A DNA stretch of 64,000 bases from Flavobacterium album (GCF_003096035.1 NZ_CP029186.1:186001-250000); one strand, 5' to 3'. Positions 8,103 to 15,904 are shown, counted from the stretch's first letter. Numbers and translations: made by a program. Notes: generated by a model not told the origin, from the letters alone.

Positions 8103-8462
8103 ATGAAAAAAGCACTGTTACTACTATTATTGTTTCCCGCCTTTACATTCGCGCAAAGCCTTACCGGCAAATGGGCCAGCAAAGAAGACAAAGCAAGGAT
8201 GGTACAGTTTAACGCCGATGGCACTATGATGTTCATCGATCCTGAAACTCCCGAAGACTTGGAGGGTGTTGTGATAAAGTATATCCTGACTACAGAGGCC
8301 GGCGTTAAATACATGACCTGCGAAATTTTTATGGCCGGAGAGAAAATGGATAGCCAGAAAAACGTTTACAAGCTGGAAGGTGACACACTGACGATCATCG
8401 AGAATGCCGAGGATATAGAGCCCGGAAAAAGCCCGGATAATGTGTTTTACAGGATGAAGTGA
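8103..8462 (+). CDS. Small secreted lipocalin-like protein
   Basis: 119 residues: a signal peptide (MKKALLLLLLFPAFTFAQ) followed by SLTGKWASKEDKARMVQFNADGTM, a lipocalin-like GKW opening. The domain is short and beta-rich and ends DNVFYRMK. It shares this layout with the next gene (FSQELAGKWSEARSPNKTIEFRGDG), so the two look like diverged tandem duplicates. It overlaps nothing; the next ATG lies 2 bases past its stop. Periplasmic or outer-membrane-associated location is inferred from the signal peptide. Ligand unknown. Confidence 0.7.
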   Translation: MKKALLLLLLFPAFTFAQSLTGKWASKEDKARMVQFNADGTMMFIDPETPEDLEGVVIKYILTTEAGVKYMTCEIFMAGEKMDSQKNVYKLEGDTLTIIENAEDIEPGKSPDNVFYRMK

Positions 8463-8464
8463 TA

Positions 8465-8848
8465 ATGAAAAGGGTATTACTACTGCTGGTATTCCTGCCT
8501 GTGATCTCTTTTTCGCAAGAACTGGCAGGAAAATGGTCGGAAGCCCGATCACCAAATAAAACAATTGAATTCAGGGGTGATGGGGTCTTGGAACTTGGCG
8601 AAATTGGGCAGCCAAGGCGAACCACAGGCAGATCATTTACAAAATACAGTACAACCACAGTGAATGGTATCTCATATATACTATTTGAATATCACTTAGA
8701 AGGCCATTCACCAGATTCCGAAAGATGCAGATATATCATCAATGGCGATAAGCTTACTATCTTTTGTAGCGTATTGAATTATCAGAACATAAGAACAAGC
8801 CCATACCGCTACAAGATCGTAGAATGTACTTATACAAGGATCAAATGA
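8465..8848 (+). CDS. Small secreted lipocalin-like protein (tandem relative)
   Basis: 127 residues from ATG 8465. A GTG two codons upstream overlaps the preceding stop and is less likely. A signal peptide (MKRVLLLLVFLPVISFSQ) precedes ELAGKWSE, the same opening as in the gene before it. Two cysteines in the mature part (ERCRYII and IFCSVL) could pair. It is the last gene of the forward run beginning at 6163 and is followed by a terminator shared with the convergent tRNA gene. Function is not known. Confidence 0.7.
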   Translation: MKRVLLLLVFLPVISFSQELAGKWSEARSPNKTIEFRGDGVLELGEIGQPRRTTGRSFTKYSTTTVNGISYILFEYHLEGHSPDSERCRYIINGDKLTIFCSVLNYQNIRTSPYRYKIVECTYTRIK

Positions 8849-8871
8849 CAATACCAGGTATAATAAAAACC

Positions 8872-8907
8872 AAAAAACCGCCTCATTCCTGAAGCGGTTT
8901 TTTTTAT
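8872..8907. terminator. Bidirectional terminator between 8465-8848 gene and tRNA-Thr
   Basis: The stem is built from aaaaaaccgc (8872-8881) and gcggtttttt (8894-8903), with an inner tca/tga extension. A T8 run follows on the forward strand and a T-rich run on the reverse strand, so it can stop transcription from both convergent sides. Confidence 0.75.
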
Positions 8908-8909
8908 TG

Positions 8910-8983
8910 AGCCGATAGAGGGACTCGAACCCACGACCTGCTGATTACAAATCAGCTGCTCTAGCCAGCTGAGCTACACCGGC
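8910..8983 (-). tRNA. tRNA-Thr (anticodon TGT)
   Basis: On the reverse strand a 74-base cloverleaf is visible. The 7-bp acceptor stem starts GCCGGTG and pairs with TATCGGC through two G-U pairs. The D-arm contains AGCTCAGCTGG. The anticodon stem GCTGA/TCAGC holds loop TTTGTAA, giving anticodon TGT (Thr, ACA codons). The T-arm contains GGTTCGAGTCC. The discriminator base is T and CCA is not encoded. No integrase or att-like duplication is seen beside it. Confidence 0.95.
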
Positions 8984-9062
8984 ATCTCAATACGGGTGCA
9001 AATATAATAGTGGAAATCAAATTTCCAAAATAAAATCCACACTTTTTTATTGATTTTTTTGC

Positions 9063-9329
9063 TTACAGCGCGTTGATCTTCGCAACAAGCTGACCGGCAG
9101 TTTCTTCCAATTCTTTGTTGATTTGCTTAAAGTATGATTTTTTATTTTCCACCTTTTTAGCATTTACTTTCTTGATCAGGCTGTCAAAAGCAACAATTGC
9201 CTCATCTATAATAGCTTCCGATTTTTCAGTCGGCCTTCCACCTGCTGAAAGCTCGGTAAGGTATACTGCCTCAATAATGTCTCCCAATACGTAATTGATA
9301 TCTTTCTTTAAATTTCTAACGTTTGCCAT
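9063..9329 (-). CDS. Small conserved helical protein
   Basis: 88 residues, soluble, lysine-rich and almost entirely helical by composition (MANVRNLKKDINYVLGDIIE..., then KKVENKKSYFKQINKELEET). There is no signal peptide or membrane segment. It resembles a small uncharacterised protein that I associate with flavobacterial genomes, but I cannot name a family or function. It stands alone between tRNA-Thr and manA, each separated by 50 bases or more, so it is probably monocistronic. Confidence 0.7.
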   Translation of the reverse strand: MANVRNLKKDINYVLGDIIEAVYLTELSAGGRPTEKSEAIIDEAIVAFDSLIKKVNAKKVENKKSYFKQINKELEETAGQLVAKINAL

Positions 9330-9385
9330 TTCTATTTTTCTTTATTGTTCTGCTGCAAAATTACATTATTCTGTTCTAAATCCTG

Positions 9386-10357
9386 TTAAGAAATACTTAT
9401 TTCCAAAAGAGTGGCCTTCCCATTTAAGAGATAGGATTGCATTGCTGCAGGAATAAGCACGGTATCGCCTTTTTTGAAGTCGTATTTTTTCCCATCGAGT
9501 TCTACCGAAAATGCCCCATCGGTACAGATATATACCGTAAAGCTCTCACCGTTGCCGCTCTTGCCGGCACTGCCATCCAGCGGAAGGTAGCTTGTGGTAA
9601 AATAAGGGCAGTCTACCATCACATTGCTTTGGTTCGGCTCCTGTGTGTAGTTCTTTTGGGTGTCGGTTGTATTATAATTCATGGCATCCAGCGCGAGGTC
9701 AACGTGGAGCTCGCGTCCTTTGCCATTGGCATCTACCCTGTCCCAATCGTAAATACGGTAGGTAATGTCGCTTGTCTGCTGTATCTCTGCGATTACGATC
9801 CCTGCTCCTATGGCATGTATCGTCCCTGTTTCCAGAAAGAAGGTTTGCCCTTTTTCGGCGGGCACCTCATTCAGTATTTCGATAAGGTTCTTATCTTCTA
9901 AATGCTTCAGGTATTCCTCCGGATTGGATTTGTGCTTAAAGCCAACAATGATGCGCGAACCCTCATCGGCCTGCATCACATACCACATTTCGGTTTTCCC
10001 GAAGGAGTTGTGGCGTTTTTTGGCCAGCTCATCATTTGGGTGTACCTGGATGGAAAGGTCTTCCCTCGCATCGAGGAATTTGAAGAGCAGCGGAAACTGT
10101 GTACCAAATTGCTCATGCACTTTAGTCCCTAATATTTCCGCGGGGTACTTCTCCAATAATTCTGTAAGCGGCTTTCCGGCATAAGCGCCATCTTTCACAA
10201 CGCTAACGTCGCCATTAACCGCAGAAAGCTCCCAGCTTTCGCCGGTGGTTTTTGTAGGCAGGTTGGTTTTTCCAAGGTCGGTTTCCAGCTTGGTACCGCC
10301 CCAAATCCTGTCTTTCAGTATCGGTTCAAAAATCAATGGATACATTTCCATGCTCAT
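9386..10357 (-). CDS. manA: Mannose-6-phosphate isomerase, class I
   Basis: 323 residues, the size of the short bacterial ManA form. It interconverts mannose-6-phosphate and fructose-6-phosphate in the cytosol. The sequence shows LIFEPILKDRIWGG at the N-terminus, GESWELSA (39-46), and the zinc-binding IQVHPND (103-109) with Q104 and H106, E123 in KTEMWYVM and H181 in ETGTIHAIGAG. Arg in the DITYRIYDWDR segment is the usual catalytic arginine region. The start lies 1 base from the stop of the upstream pterin synthase gene, so the two are co-transcribed. It gives the mannan locus of this window a route for mannose phosphate into glycolysis. Confidence 0.95.
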   Translation of the reverse strand: MSMEMYPLIFEPILKDRIWGGTKLETDLGKTNLPTKTTGESWELSAVNGDVSVVKDGAYAGKPLTELLEKYPAEILGTKVHEQFGTQFPLLFKFLDAREDLSIQVHPNDELAKKRHNSFGKTEMWYVMQADEGSRIIVGFKHKSNPEEYLKHLEDKNLIEILNEVPAEKGQTFFLETGTIHAIGAGIVIAEIQQTSDITYRIYDWDRVDANGKGRELHVDLALDAMNYNTTDTQKNYTQEPNQSNVMVDCPYFTTSYLPLDGSAGKSGNGESFTVYICTDGAFSVELDGKKYDFKKGDTVLIPAAMQSYLLNGKATLLEISIS

Positions 10358-10358
10358 A

Positions 10359-10769
10359 TTATTCTCCTTTATAGGTTACAAAATTTCTTGGGGTTTCATA
10401 CAGCACCACTTCCAGTGCCATAGCAGGTTCGATGCGCTTCCTTATCCTGTTCCATATCACCACTGCAATGTTCTCGGCGGTGGGATTCAGGTCGGCAAAC
10501 TCTGGCACATCAAGGTTGAGGTTCTTATGGTCGAAAGGCGTTTCCACCTCATCAGCAATAATATCCTTCAGTATTTTCATATCCATCACATAACCGGTCT
10601 GCGGGTCGATCTCGCCTGTAACGCTCACGGTAAGCTCATAGTTGTGCCCGTGGAAGTTGTGGTTGTTGCATTTCCCGAAAACAGCCTCGTTCTGCGCATC
10701 GTCCCAATCCTTTCGGTACAGGCGGTGTGCGGCATTGAAATGGGCATTTCGGCTAACGGTGACTTTCAT
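10359..10769 (-). CDS. 6-pyruvoyl-tetrahydropterin synthase / QueD family enzyme
   Basis: 136 residues. The T-fold enzyme family acts on dihydroneopterin triphosphate and leads to tetrahydropterins or queuosine precursors. Zinc ligands are H15 (NAAHRL) and H40/H42 in HGH. The catalytic Cys is C34 in GKCNNHNFHGHNYEL. The Cys-to-HGH spacing is five residues (CX5HGH), as in pyruvoyl-tetrahydropterin synthases, rather than the CX3HGH of E. coli QueD. DHKNLN and YETP near the end carry the other active-site residues. It precedes manA by 1 base. Whether the product enters queuosine or pterin biosynthesis cannot be decided from sequence alone, and no other queuosine genes are nearby. Confidence 0.88.
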   Translation of the reverse strand: MKVTVSRNAHFNAAHRLYRKDWDDAQNEAVFGKCNNHNFHGHNYELTVSVTGEIDPQTGYVMDMKILKDIIADEVETPFDHKNLNLDVPEFADLNPTAENIAVVIWNRIRKRIEPAMALEVVLYETPRNFVTYKGE

Positions 10770-10770
10770 T

Positions 10771-10884
10771 GGTTGTCAGTTGTTGGTAGTTGGAAGTGCC
10801 GGCAACCGGCAACTATATTAATAATAATCTTATGCATGTCAGTACTGTAGAGCTACCGACAACCGGCAACCAACAACTGACAAC
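10771..10884. repeat. Inverted repeat filling the gap between idi and the pterin synthase gene
   Basis: A perfect 15-bp inverted repeat, GTTGTCAGTTGTTGG, lies at 10772-10786 and (reversed) at 10870-10884, directly against both flanking genes. Inside, CAACCGGCAAC occurs twice in direct orientation (10803-10813 and 10860-10870). The whole 114-base gap therefore looks like one inserted repeat unit able to form a long hairpin. Confidence 0.7.
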
Positions 10885-11411
10885 TATATCTTGTGTTCTT
10901 CCAGATAATGATAAAACTCATCAAAAATGATCCTGAACCATACGGTATACTGCTCCGGATGGACCTGCATGTCTTCCTTTACGGCATCAATGCCCATCCA
11001 TTTCCAGCTTTCGGCTTCCTCCCTGTTGATTTGCGGGGCATCGTTATAGTAGCCAATCATCACATGGTCGAGTTCGTGCTCGGTAAGGCCGTTATCAAAT
11101 GGCGCTTTGTAAATGAAAGAGAAAAGTTCCTTTAGCTCAGTGGTAAAACCCATCTCCTCGCGCAGCCTGCGGGTACCGGCCCCGATGTTGCTCTCGCCTT
11201 CGCGCTGGTGGCTGCAGGTGGTATTGGTCCATAACAATGGCGAATGGTATTTTTGCGCCGCACGTTGCTGGAGCATGATCTCATTCTTGTCGTTGAGCAC
11301 AAAAACAGAGAACGCCCGGTGCAGTACCGCTTTTTCATGAGCCTCCATTTTCGGCATCAGGCCTATCTGCTCGTCGTTCTCGTTTACCAGTATTACTTTT
11401 TCTTCTTCCAT
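10884..11411 (-). CDS. idi: Isopentenyl-diphosphate delta-isomerase, type 1
   Basis: 175 residues from ATG 11411; an in-frame TTG 18 bases upstream would add six residues and is less likely. The enzyme interconverts isopentenyl and dimethylallyl diphosphate in the cytosol, using metal ions. The Nudix-like fold shows LHRAFSVFVLND, the catalytic Cys in TNTTCSHQREGE, the Glu/metal segment RRLREEMGF, and SWKWMGIDAV near the end. The length is normal. It is separated from the downstream pterin gene by the inverted-repeat element and from upstream genes by a 267-base repeat-rich gap. Confidence 0.95.
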   Translation of the reverse strand: MEEEKVILVNENDEQIGLMPKMEAHEKAVLHRAFSVFVLNDKNEIMLQQRAAQKYHSPLLWTNTTCSHQREGESNIGAGTRRLREEMGFTTELKELFSFIYKAPFDNGLTEHELDHVMIGYYNDAPQINREEAESWKWMGIDAVKEDMQVHPEQYTVWFRIIFDEFYHYLEEHKI

Positions 11412-11537
11412 AAGTATTATAGCTTTCAAAAATAAGAAAAACTTTGCAGAAAGAGCGGGGTTTAACTAATGTTTAAAAGCCCCCTGACCCCCAAAGGGGG
11501 GAACTGGCGGTCGAATGAAAACGGAGACCGGGCACTG

Positions 11538-11610
11538 TCATTCTGAACGGAGCCTGCGGAGTGAAGAATCTCCTATGAATTACGAAGAGATTCTTCCTTC
11601 GTCAGAATGG
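11538..11610. repeat. Imperfect palindromic intergenic repeat
   Basis: The arms CATTCTGA...GAAGAATCTC (from 11539 to 11572) and GAGATTCTTC...TCAGAATG (11587-11609) are inverted relative to each other around a 14-base centre. The pattern (TCATTCTGA ... GAAGAATCT) is a REP-like intergenic repeat that I recognise from Bacteroidota genomes. A separate C/G-rich mini-repeat (CCCCCTGACCCCCAAAGGGG) lies just before it near 11470-11490. Confidence 0.6.
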
Positions 11611-11620
11611 CAAATACGAC

Positions 11621-11657
11621 AAAAAAGACCCCAAAGATTTTGAAAATCTTTGGGGTC
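11621..11657 (-). terminator. Terminator after the UbiB-family kinase gene
   Basis: A nearly perfect 14-15-bp stem (11627-11641 with 11643-11657) is followed on the reverse strand by T6 (11621-11626). It lies 21 bases beyond the stop at 11679. Confidence 0.85.
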
Positions 11658-11678
11658 TGGTAACGTAATTACATCTGA

Positions 11679-12983
11679 TTAAACATAACTCTCAAAATCA
11701 TTGATCCGAATTTTGACTTTCAGGTCAGACAACAAATTATACAGGCCGAAGAAGGTGCGGTTGATGTAAATAAAGTGCCTTGAGCCACGGTTACCGTTCA
11801 TTTTTCGGAGTGCTTTATCATTAGCAAGCTGCTGGCTGAGGCGGGCAACATCGTCCATGAAGGCGGGATCGGAAAAATCGAACTCCTTATGCTGCAGCGG
11901 GCGGGTGAATACCAACAGCAATTCGTGGAACAGTTCTGAGAAAAAGGCAACATCCGCAGGCGAATCGGTTAGCCTGAGCATTTCGAGCTCATACATTTTT
12001 TCAATATAAATACTCTCATTGGCAAGGCTCTCGGGTTTTACAAGTTCAAAATACGGCTCGTAAAAACTGTCGGGTATTTTTTTCATGCAGCCGAAGTCGA
12101 TCGCAATAAGGCTGCCGGCTTCGTCCACAAGGAAATTTCCGGGGTGCGGGTCGGCATGGAAATACCGCAGCTTGTGGATCTGGAACATGTAAAAATCGAA
12201 CAGTGTCTGCCCTATCTTATTCCTTTGCTCCTGTGACGGATTGGATTTTATGAATTCAGAAAGGTGTATACCCTCCATCCAGTCCATGGTTATGATCTTC
12301 TCGCACGAATATTCATGGTAGTATTGCGGGAATTTAAGGTTGGGGATGCCGCTGCATGCCTGCCTTACAAATTCACTCTGCTCCATTTCAAGAGCATAAT
12401 CGGTCTCCTCCATCAGCTTGCCTTCGATTTCATCGAAGTATTCGTCTGAAGTGCCCTGAAGGTTGAACATGCGGATGGCTATGGGCTTAACGATAGCAAT
12501 ATCGGTGCCGATGCTTTCCCTGACACCCGGATACTGTATTTTCACAGCGAGTTCCTTACCGTCCTTCTTTGCCCTGTGTACCTGCCCGATGCTTGCGGCA
12601 TTTACAGAGTCGGCAGAAAATTCATCAAACATCTCTTCAGGGTATACCCCAAAGTATTTTTTAAATGTTTTCCTTACCAATGGTGCTGAAAGCGGCGGTA
12701 CCGAAAACTGACTCAGCGAAAATTTATCCGTATACGATTGCGGCAGCAGGTTCTTTTCCATACTCAGCATCTGCGCCACTTTGAGCGCGCTGCCTTTCAG
12801 TTCTTTAAGGCCGTCATAAATATCAGAGGCATTATCCAGGTGCAGTTCTTCTTTGGTTAGGTCGGGGTTCACCATTTTCTTACCGTAATATTTCAGGTAA
12901 TTTCCCCCTACCTTCACTCCGGTGCTAACCAGCTTGGTAACCCTCTCAATTTTATTGGTGGGGATAGAATCCAGTCGTTTCAT
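11679..12983 (-). CDS. ABC1/UbiB-family atypical kinase
   Basis: 434 residues. It belongs to the ABC1/AarF/UbiB (ADCK-like) family of atypical kinase/ATPases linked to isoprenoid-lipid metabolism. The N-terminal KxGQ-like segment is KGSALKVAQMLSME, where the usual KLGQ is KVAQ. Then come AASIGQVHRA (Ala-rich nucleotide loop), the VAIK-type lysine in LAVKIQYPG, the catalytic FHADPHPGNFLVDEAG and the metal-binding IDFGCMK. No C-terminal membrane helices are obvious. The start shares a base with the stop of the TetR-like gene upstream, so translation is coupled. Co-regulation by that repressor is a likely inference. The substrate is unknown. Confidence 0.9.
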   Translation of the reverse strand: MKRLDSIPTNKIERVTKLVSTGVKVGGNYLKYYGKKMVNPDLTKEELHLDNASDIYDGLKELKGSALKVAQMLSMEKNLLPQSYTDKFSLSQFSVPPLSAPLVRKTFKKYFGVYPEEMFDEFSADSVNAASIGQVHRAKKDGKELAVKIQYPGVRESIGTDIAIVKPIAIRMFNLQGTSDEYFDEIEGKLMEETDYALEMEQSEFVRQACSGIPNLKFPQYYHEYSCEKIITMDWMEGIHLSEFIKSNPSQEQRNKIGQTLFDFYMFQIHKLRYFHADPHPGNFLVDEAGSLIAIDFGCMKKIPDSFYEPYFELVKPESLANESIYIEKMYELEMLRLTDSPADVAFFSELFHELLLVFTRPLQHKEFDFSDPAFMDDVARLSQQLANDKALRKMNGNRGSRHFIYINRTFFGLYNLLSDLKVKIRINDFESYV

Positions 12984-13645
12984 TATGCAGTGAATTTTTC
13001 TTTCCAGATGAATTTGCCGAGGTCAAAAAGGCTTTGCAATGGCGAATTGTACACCAGGTCGGCCGAGGCCTTAACCGACTTCTCGATAAATATATCGGTC
13101 TTCTCAAACCCCGGTGAACTATCCTGCATCCAGAATTTAAATATCGACAGCAATTGCAGCCACGCAGCTTCGCGCAAAGCGGTATCCTGTATTTTACCTG
13201 CGCGCTGATGATTCATCGTATCAAAAGGCTTTTCAAGTACCGTTTCAGCATAGGCAGTAAATGCCTTGCGGAGCTCTTTCAGCTTTACAAGGTTGCGAAG
13301 GCGGCGGCCTCCTTCTTCAAGTATGAAAATGATAAAGCTCCTGTTGGCGGTTGCAAGCTCGAAAAACGTAAAGTAAAATGCAGAGATCTTTTCGGTCCCT
13401 GAGTATTCTTCATAAGCAGGAGATTTTTGAAGGATCTCCAGGGTATGGGTAAACATCTCTAAAAAATAGTGGTGCTCTAATATCTCAAATGAGGTAAAAT
13501 ATTGGTAAAAGTGCGACTCATCAAAGCCGTTTTCTTTGGCAAATTTGTAAACCGAATCAGGGCGCTTGCCGTGCATCAGGCAATAATCAGAATATTTACT
13601 AATAATTCCTGACTTTCCGATAATTATATTTTTTTTCGTAGCCAT
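12983..13645 (-). CDS. TetR-family transcriptional regulator
   Basis: 220 residues. The N-terminal 60 residues contain a helix-turn-helix, VYKFAKENGFDESHFYQYFTSFEIL, with the S-x-F-Y-x-Y-F pattern of TetR proteins. The C-terminal 140 residues are helical, as in TetR ligand/dimerisation domains. The N-terminus is somewhat unusual (KKNIIIGKSGIISKYSDYCLMHG). The gene overlaps the UbiB-kinase gene by one base, so it is the first gene of a two-gene operon and probably regulates it. Ligand unknown. Confidence 0.8.
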   Translation of the reverse strand: MATKKNIIIGKSGIISKYSDYCLMHGKRPDSVYKFAKENGFDESHFYQYFTSFEILEHHYFLEMFTHTLEILQKSPAYEEYSGTEKISAFYFTFFELATANRSFIIFILEEGGRRLRNLVKLKELRKAFTAYAETVLEKPFDTMNHQRAGKIQDTALREAAWLQLLSIFKFWMQDSSPGFEKTDIFIEKSVKASADLVYNSPLQSLFDLGKFIWKEKFTA

Positions 13646-13863
13646 AAAAATAGTTTTATACTATCAAAATTACGCATTACAGCCCAACAATAACATGAAC
13701 AACTGTTAATTGTCTTTCAAATATTTTGAAAGTTCTGAAAGTTGAATTATTTCAGATTTCAGAGGGTAGATTTCAGATTGCCCGCCGCCTGAAAAATTAT
13801 AGAATTGAGATTCCTGCTACATTTGATTCACGCAAAGGAGATCGTAATATTTTTTGGACAATA

Positions 13864-13896
13864 AAAAAGAGCGATATATTGCAATCGCCCTTTCTA
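13864..13896 (-). terminator. Terminator after the AIM24-family gene
   Basis: A stem around gcgat/atcgc with flanking a/t pairs (arms about 13867-13876 and 13885-13895) is followed on the reverse strand by a T6 run. It lies directly after the stop at 13903. Confidence 0.65.
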
Positions 13897-13902
13897 TAAT
13901 AA

Positions 13903-14702
13903 TTAAAACCTGTTATCGCCATCCAGCAGGTTGCCGAGACCGCCCAAAATGCTGCCCTCACCTCTTTGCTGCCCGCCGCCCTGTGGCGCCGAGGCATATA
14001 TCCTGCCTGCGAGCCTGCTGAACGGAAGCGACTGGATGAATACGGTACCCGGACCTGTGAGCGTTGCATAGAACAGCCCTTCGCCGCCAAAAAAAGTATT
14101 CTTTATACCACCGATGAATTCGATATCATAATTAACGGTCTGAGAAAAGCCCACGATGCATCCCGTATCTACCCTGAGCACTTCTCCGGGGCCAAGCTCT
14201 TTTTGTGCCAGTGTACCGCCCGCATGCACAAAAGCCAGGCCGTCGCCTTCGAGCTTCTGCATAATAAAGCCTTCACCGCCAAACAATCCCCTGCCCAGCT
14301 TTTTCGAAAATTCGATGCCTACCGTAACCCCTTTAGCCGCGCACAAAAAGCATCCTTCTGGCAAATGAATCGCCCTTTGTACTGCGTCAGGTCGATAGGG
14401 ATAATCTTGCCCGGGTAGGGCGATGCAAAGCTTACCTTACGCTTGCCATTATTCTGGTTAAGGAATACGGTCATGAACAGGCTCTCTCCTGTAAGGAGCC
14501 TTTTCCCTGCGGAGAAAAGCTTGCCCATGATACCTTCATTCTGGTTGGAGCCATCGCCAAAGATGGTTTCCATCTGTATACCGCTATCCATCATCATAAA
14601 GCTGCCTGCTTCGGCCACTACGGCTTCCTGCGGATCGAGCTCAATCTCTACATATTGCATTTCTTCACCATATATGCGGTAGTCAATTTCGTGTGCTGTC
14701 AT
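13903..14702 (-). pseudogene. AIM24 / TIGR00266-family protein, frameshifted
   Basis: Two overlapping reverse frames together make one complete AIM24-type protein of 266 residues. The first (14319-14702) starts MTAHEIDYRIYGEEMQYVEI and runs to FICQKDAF. The second continues [20 protein letters not shown] and ends at 13903. The join is at a T5 run on the coding strand (plus-strand A's 14345-14349): one more T would give ...[12 protein letters not shown]... without interruption. The slippage phase is not that of a canonical -1 site, so a base loss (mutation or sequencing error) is the simpler reading. The beta-helical AIM24 fold is Gly-rich, as here ([21 protein letters not shown]). Cellular role in bacteria is not established. 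Confidence 0.85.
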
Positions 14703-14790
14703 CGGATTGTTTAATTTAATTGATTATTATGTATTAGATGAAGGTAACAGAATTTTGTTACACGCTAAAGGGCATCCGCAACTATTTTTA

Positions 14791-14798
14791 TACTTTTG
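14791..14798 (+). promoter_or_regulatory. -7 promoter box (TACTTTTG)
   Basis: This is a perfect match to TAnnTTTG, 16 bases upstream of the start at 14815. No convincing -33 TTTG lies at the expected distance, so the call rests on the -7 box and position only. Confidence 0.35.
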
Positions 14799-14814
14799 AT
14801 CCAGTTATCAATTT

Positions 14815-15282
14815 ATGGAAAATAAACTCTTTACAGTACTGGCCTTTCTTTTTGTATTTGCAGCGAATGCCCAAAAGATTACCGAAAAAGACCTTTTGGG
14901 TAAATGGAATATTATTTCGTTGACTATCTCAGGCGATAAGATGGATTTCAAAACAGGGACAATAACCGTTTCTGAAGACTGGCAGAAGGACGGCCTGCAA
15001 ATCGCAAAAAGTGAACGTGAGGTGCTTCTTAAAGAAAGTTTACCTTATTTCAGGACTACAAATGTTACATTTTTTGAAAACCGGTTTCTTTCTTTCAGAT
15101 TAGGGCCGGAAGACTATTCAGGAAATTATGCAATTGTAGAGGAAGGCGGAATAACTTACATACAGGCCGAAAATAGTGCTGTTGACAGAGTCCCTGTTAT
15201 GCTAAAAGAGGGATTGCTTTATTGGGAATTAGCCATAGAAGAAGATATTTTTTATTTTGTGTTTGAAAAAGCTGTAAAATAA
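14815..15282 (+). CDS. Secreted lipocalin-like protein (TEKD family)
   Basis: 155 residues. A signal peptide (ENKLFTVLAFLFVFAANAQ) precedes KITEKDLLGKWNIISLTISG. The same opening, AQ-(K/E)-(L/I)-TEKD-(I/L)-x-G-x-W, occurs in the genes at 38185 and 38775, so the three form a dispersed paralogous family in this window. The mature part is beta-rich, consistent with a small lipocalin-like barrel in the periplasm or on the surface. It is a single forward gene among reverse genes. No function can be assigned. Confidence 0.7.
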   Translation: MENKLFTVLAFLFVFAANAQKITEKDLLGKWNIISLTISGDKMDFKTGTITVSEDWQKDGLQIAKSEREVLLKESLPYFRTTNVTFFENRFLSFRLGPEDYSGNYAIVEEGGITYIQAENSAVDRVPVMLKEGLLYWELAIEEDIFYFVFEKAVK

Positions 15283-15432
15283 AAAACATGATCATGATAC
15301 CAACTTTCTTGACAGAACACTAAACACTAGGATTCGGCCTTACAAAGGTTGATTTGTCACTTCAGCTGATTGTTCCAAATCAAAACCAAGCATAAAAGAT
15401 GACTTGTAAAATAACTGAACGACAACCGAAAG

Positions 15433-15810
15433 CTAATATTCGCCGTCAAAATAATACCATCGCCCTCCATCATTTACAAAAGCCGACATTTCATGGTGTA
15501 CCTGCGCCTGCAGCCTTTCATCCAGATAATATGCTTTAAATTCGACTGTGCTGCCTGATGCGCTGATGACTTCCAGCTTTACCCAGTGATTGGCTTTCGC
15601 CCATTGCAGGATGGCACTTTTGCTATGGTATTTCCTTATTTTTGGCGCTGTAGTTTCCCATAAGTAGTCCGCGTTATGAAGCGCATACGCAGAGTACCGC
15701 GACCGCATAAGTGCCTCTGCTGTAGGAGCATTATTTTTGCCTGAAATATACGTTTCGCAGCAGTCGGAAAATTCAAGGCCTGAGCCGCAGTAGCAATTGG
15801 TACCTGCCAT
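15433..15810 (-). CDS. ychJ: YchJ-family SEC-C domain protein
   Basis: 125 residues. The N-terminal zinc-binding SEC-C motif is NCYCGSGLEFSDCC (Cys6, Cys8, Cys17 and Cys18), followed by TAEALMRSRYSAYALHNADYLWETT, the hallmark of YchJ/UPF0225 proteins. The C-terminal NTF2-like part ends WYYFDGEY. The E. coli relative has a second SEC-C motif at its C-terminus; this one has only the first. Cytosolic; function not established. Monocistronic by spacing. Confidence 0.88.
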   Translation of the reverse strand: MAGTNCYCGSGLEFSDCCETYISGKNNAPTAEALMRSRYSAYALHNADYLWETTAPKIRKYHSKSAILQWAKANHWVKLEVISASGSTVEFKAYYLDERLQAQVHHEMSAFVNDGGRWYYFDGEY

Positions 15811-15860
15811 AATAGATCTTTATTGTGTAGTAAATATACAAAACAGGTACATCCTGAAAC

Positions 15861-15885
15861 AAAAAAAGAGCCTTACGGCTCTCTT
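15861..15885 (-). terminator. Terminator after the gene at 15905-16690
   Basis: The stem agagcc/ggctct (15867-15872 with 15877-15882), loop ttac, is followed on the reverse strand by T7. It lies 20 bases beyond the stop at 15905. Confidence 0.75.
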
Positions 15886-15904
15886 TTGGTATTGTATTCA
15901 GCAA

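Noticed and set aside
8910..8983. tRNA-Thr as an integration site of a mobile element
   Set aside because: No integrase, no duplicated 3' tRNA end and no change in gene content or composition beside it.
13903..14702. Programmed frameshift in the AIM24 gene
   Set aside because: The T run is short and the A-site codon would not re-pair after a -1 shift, so base loss is simpler.
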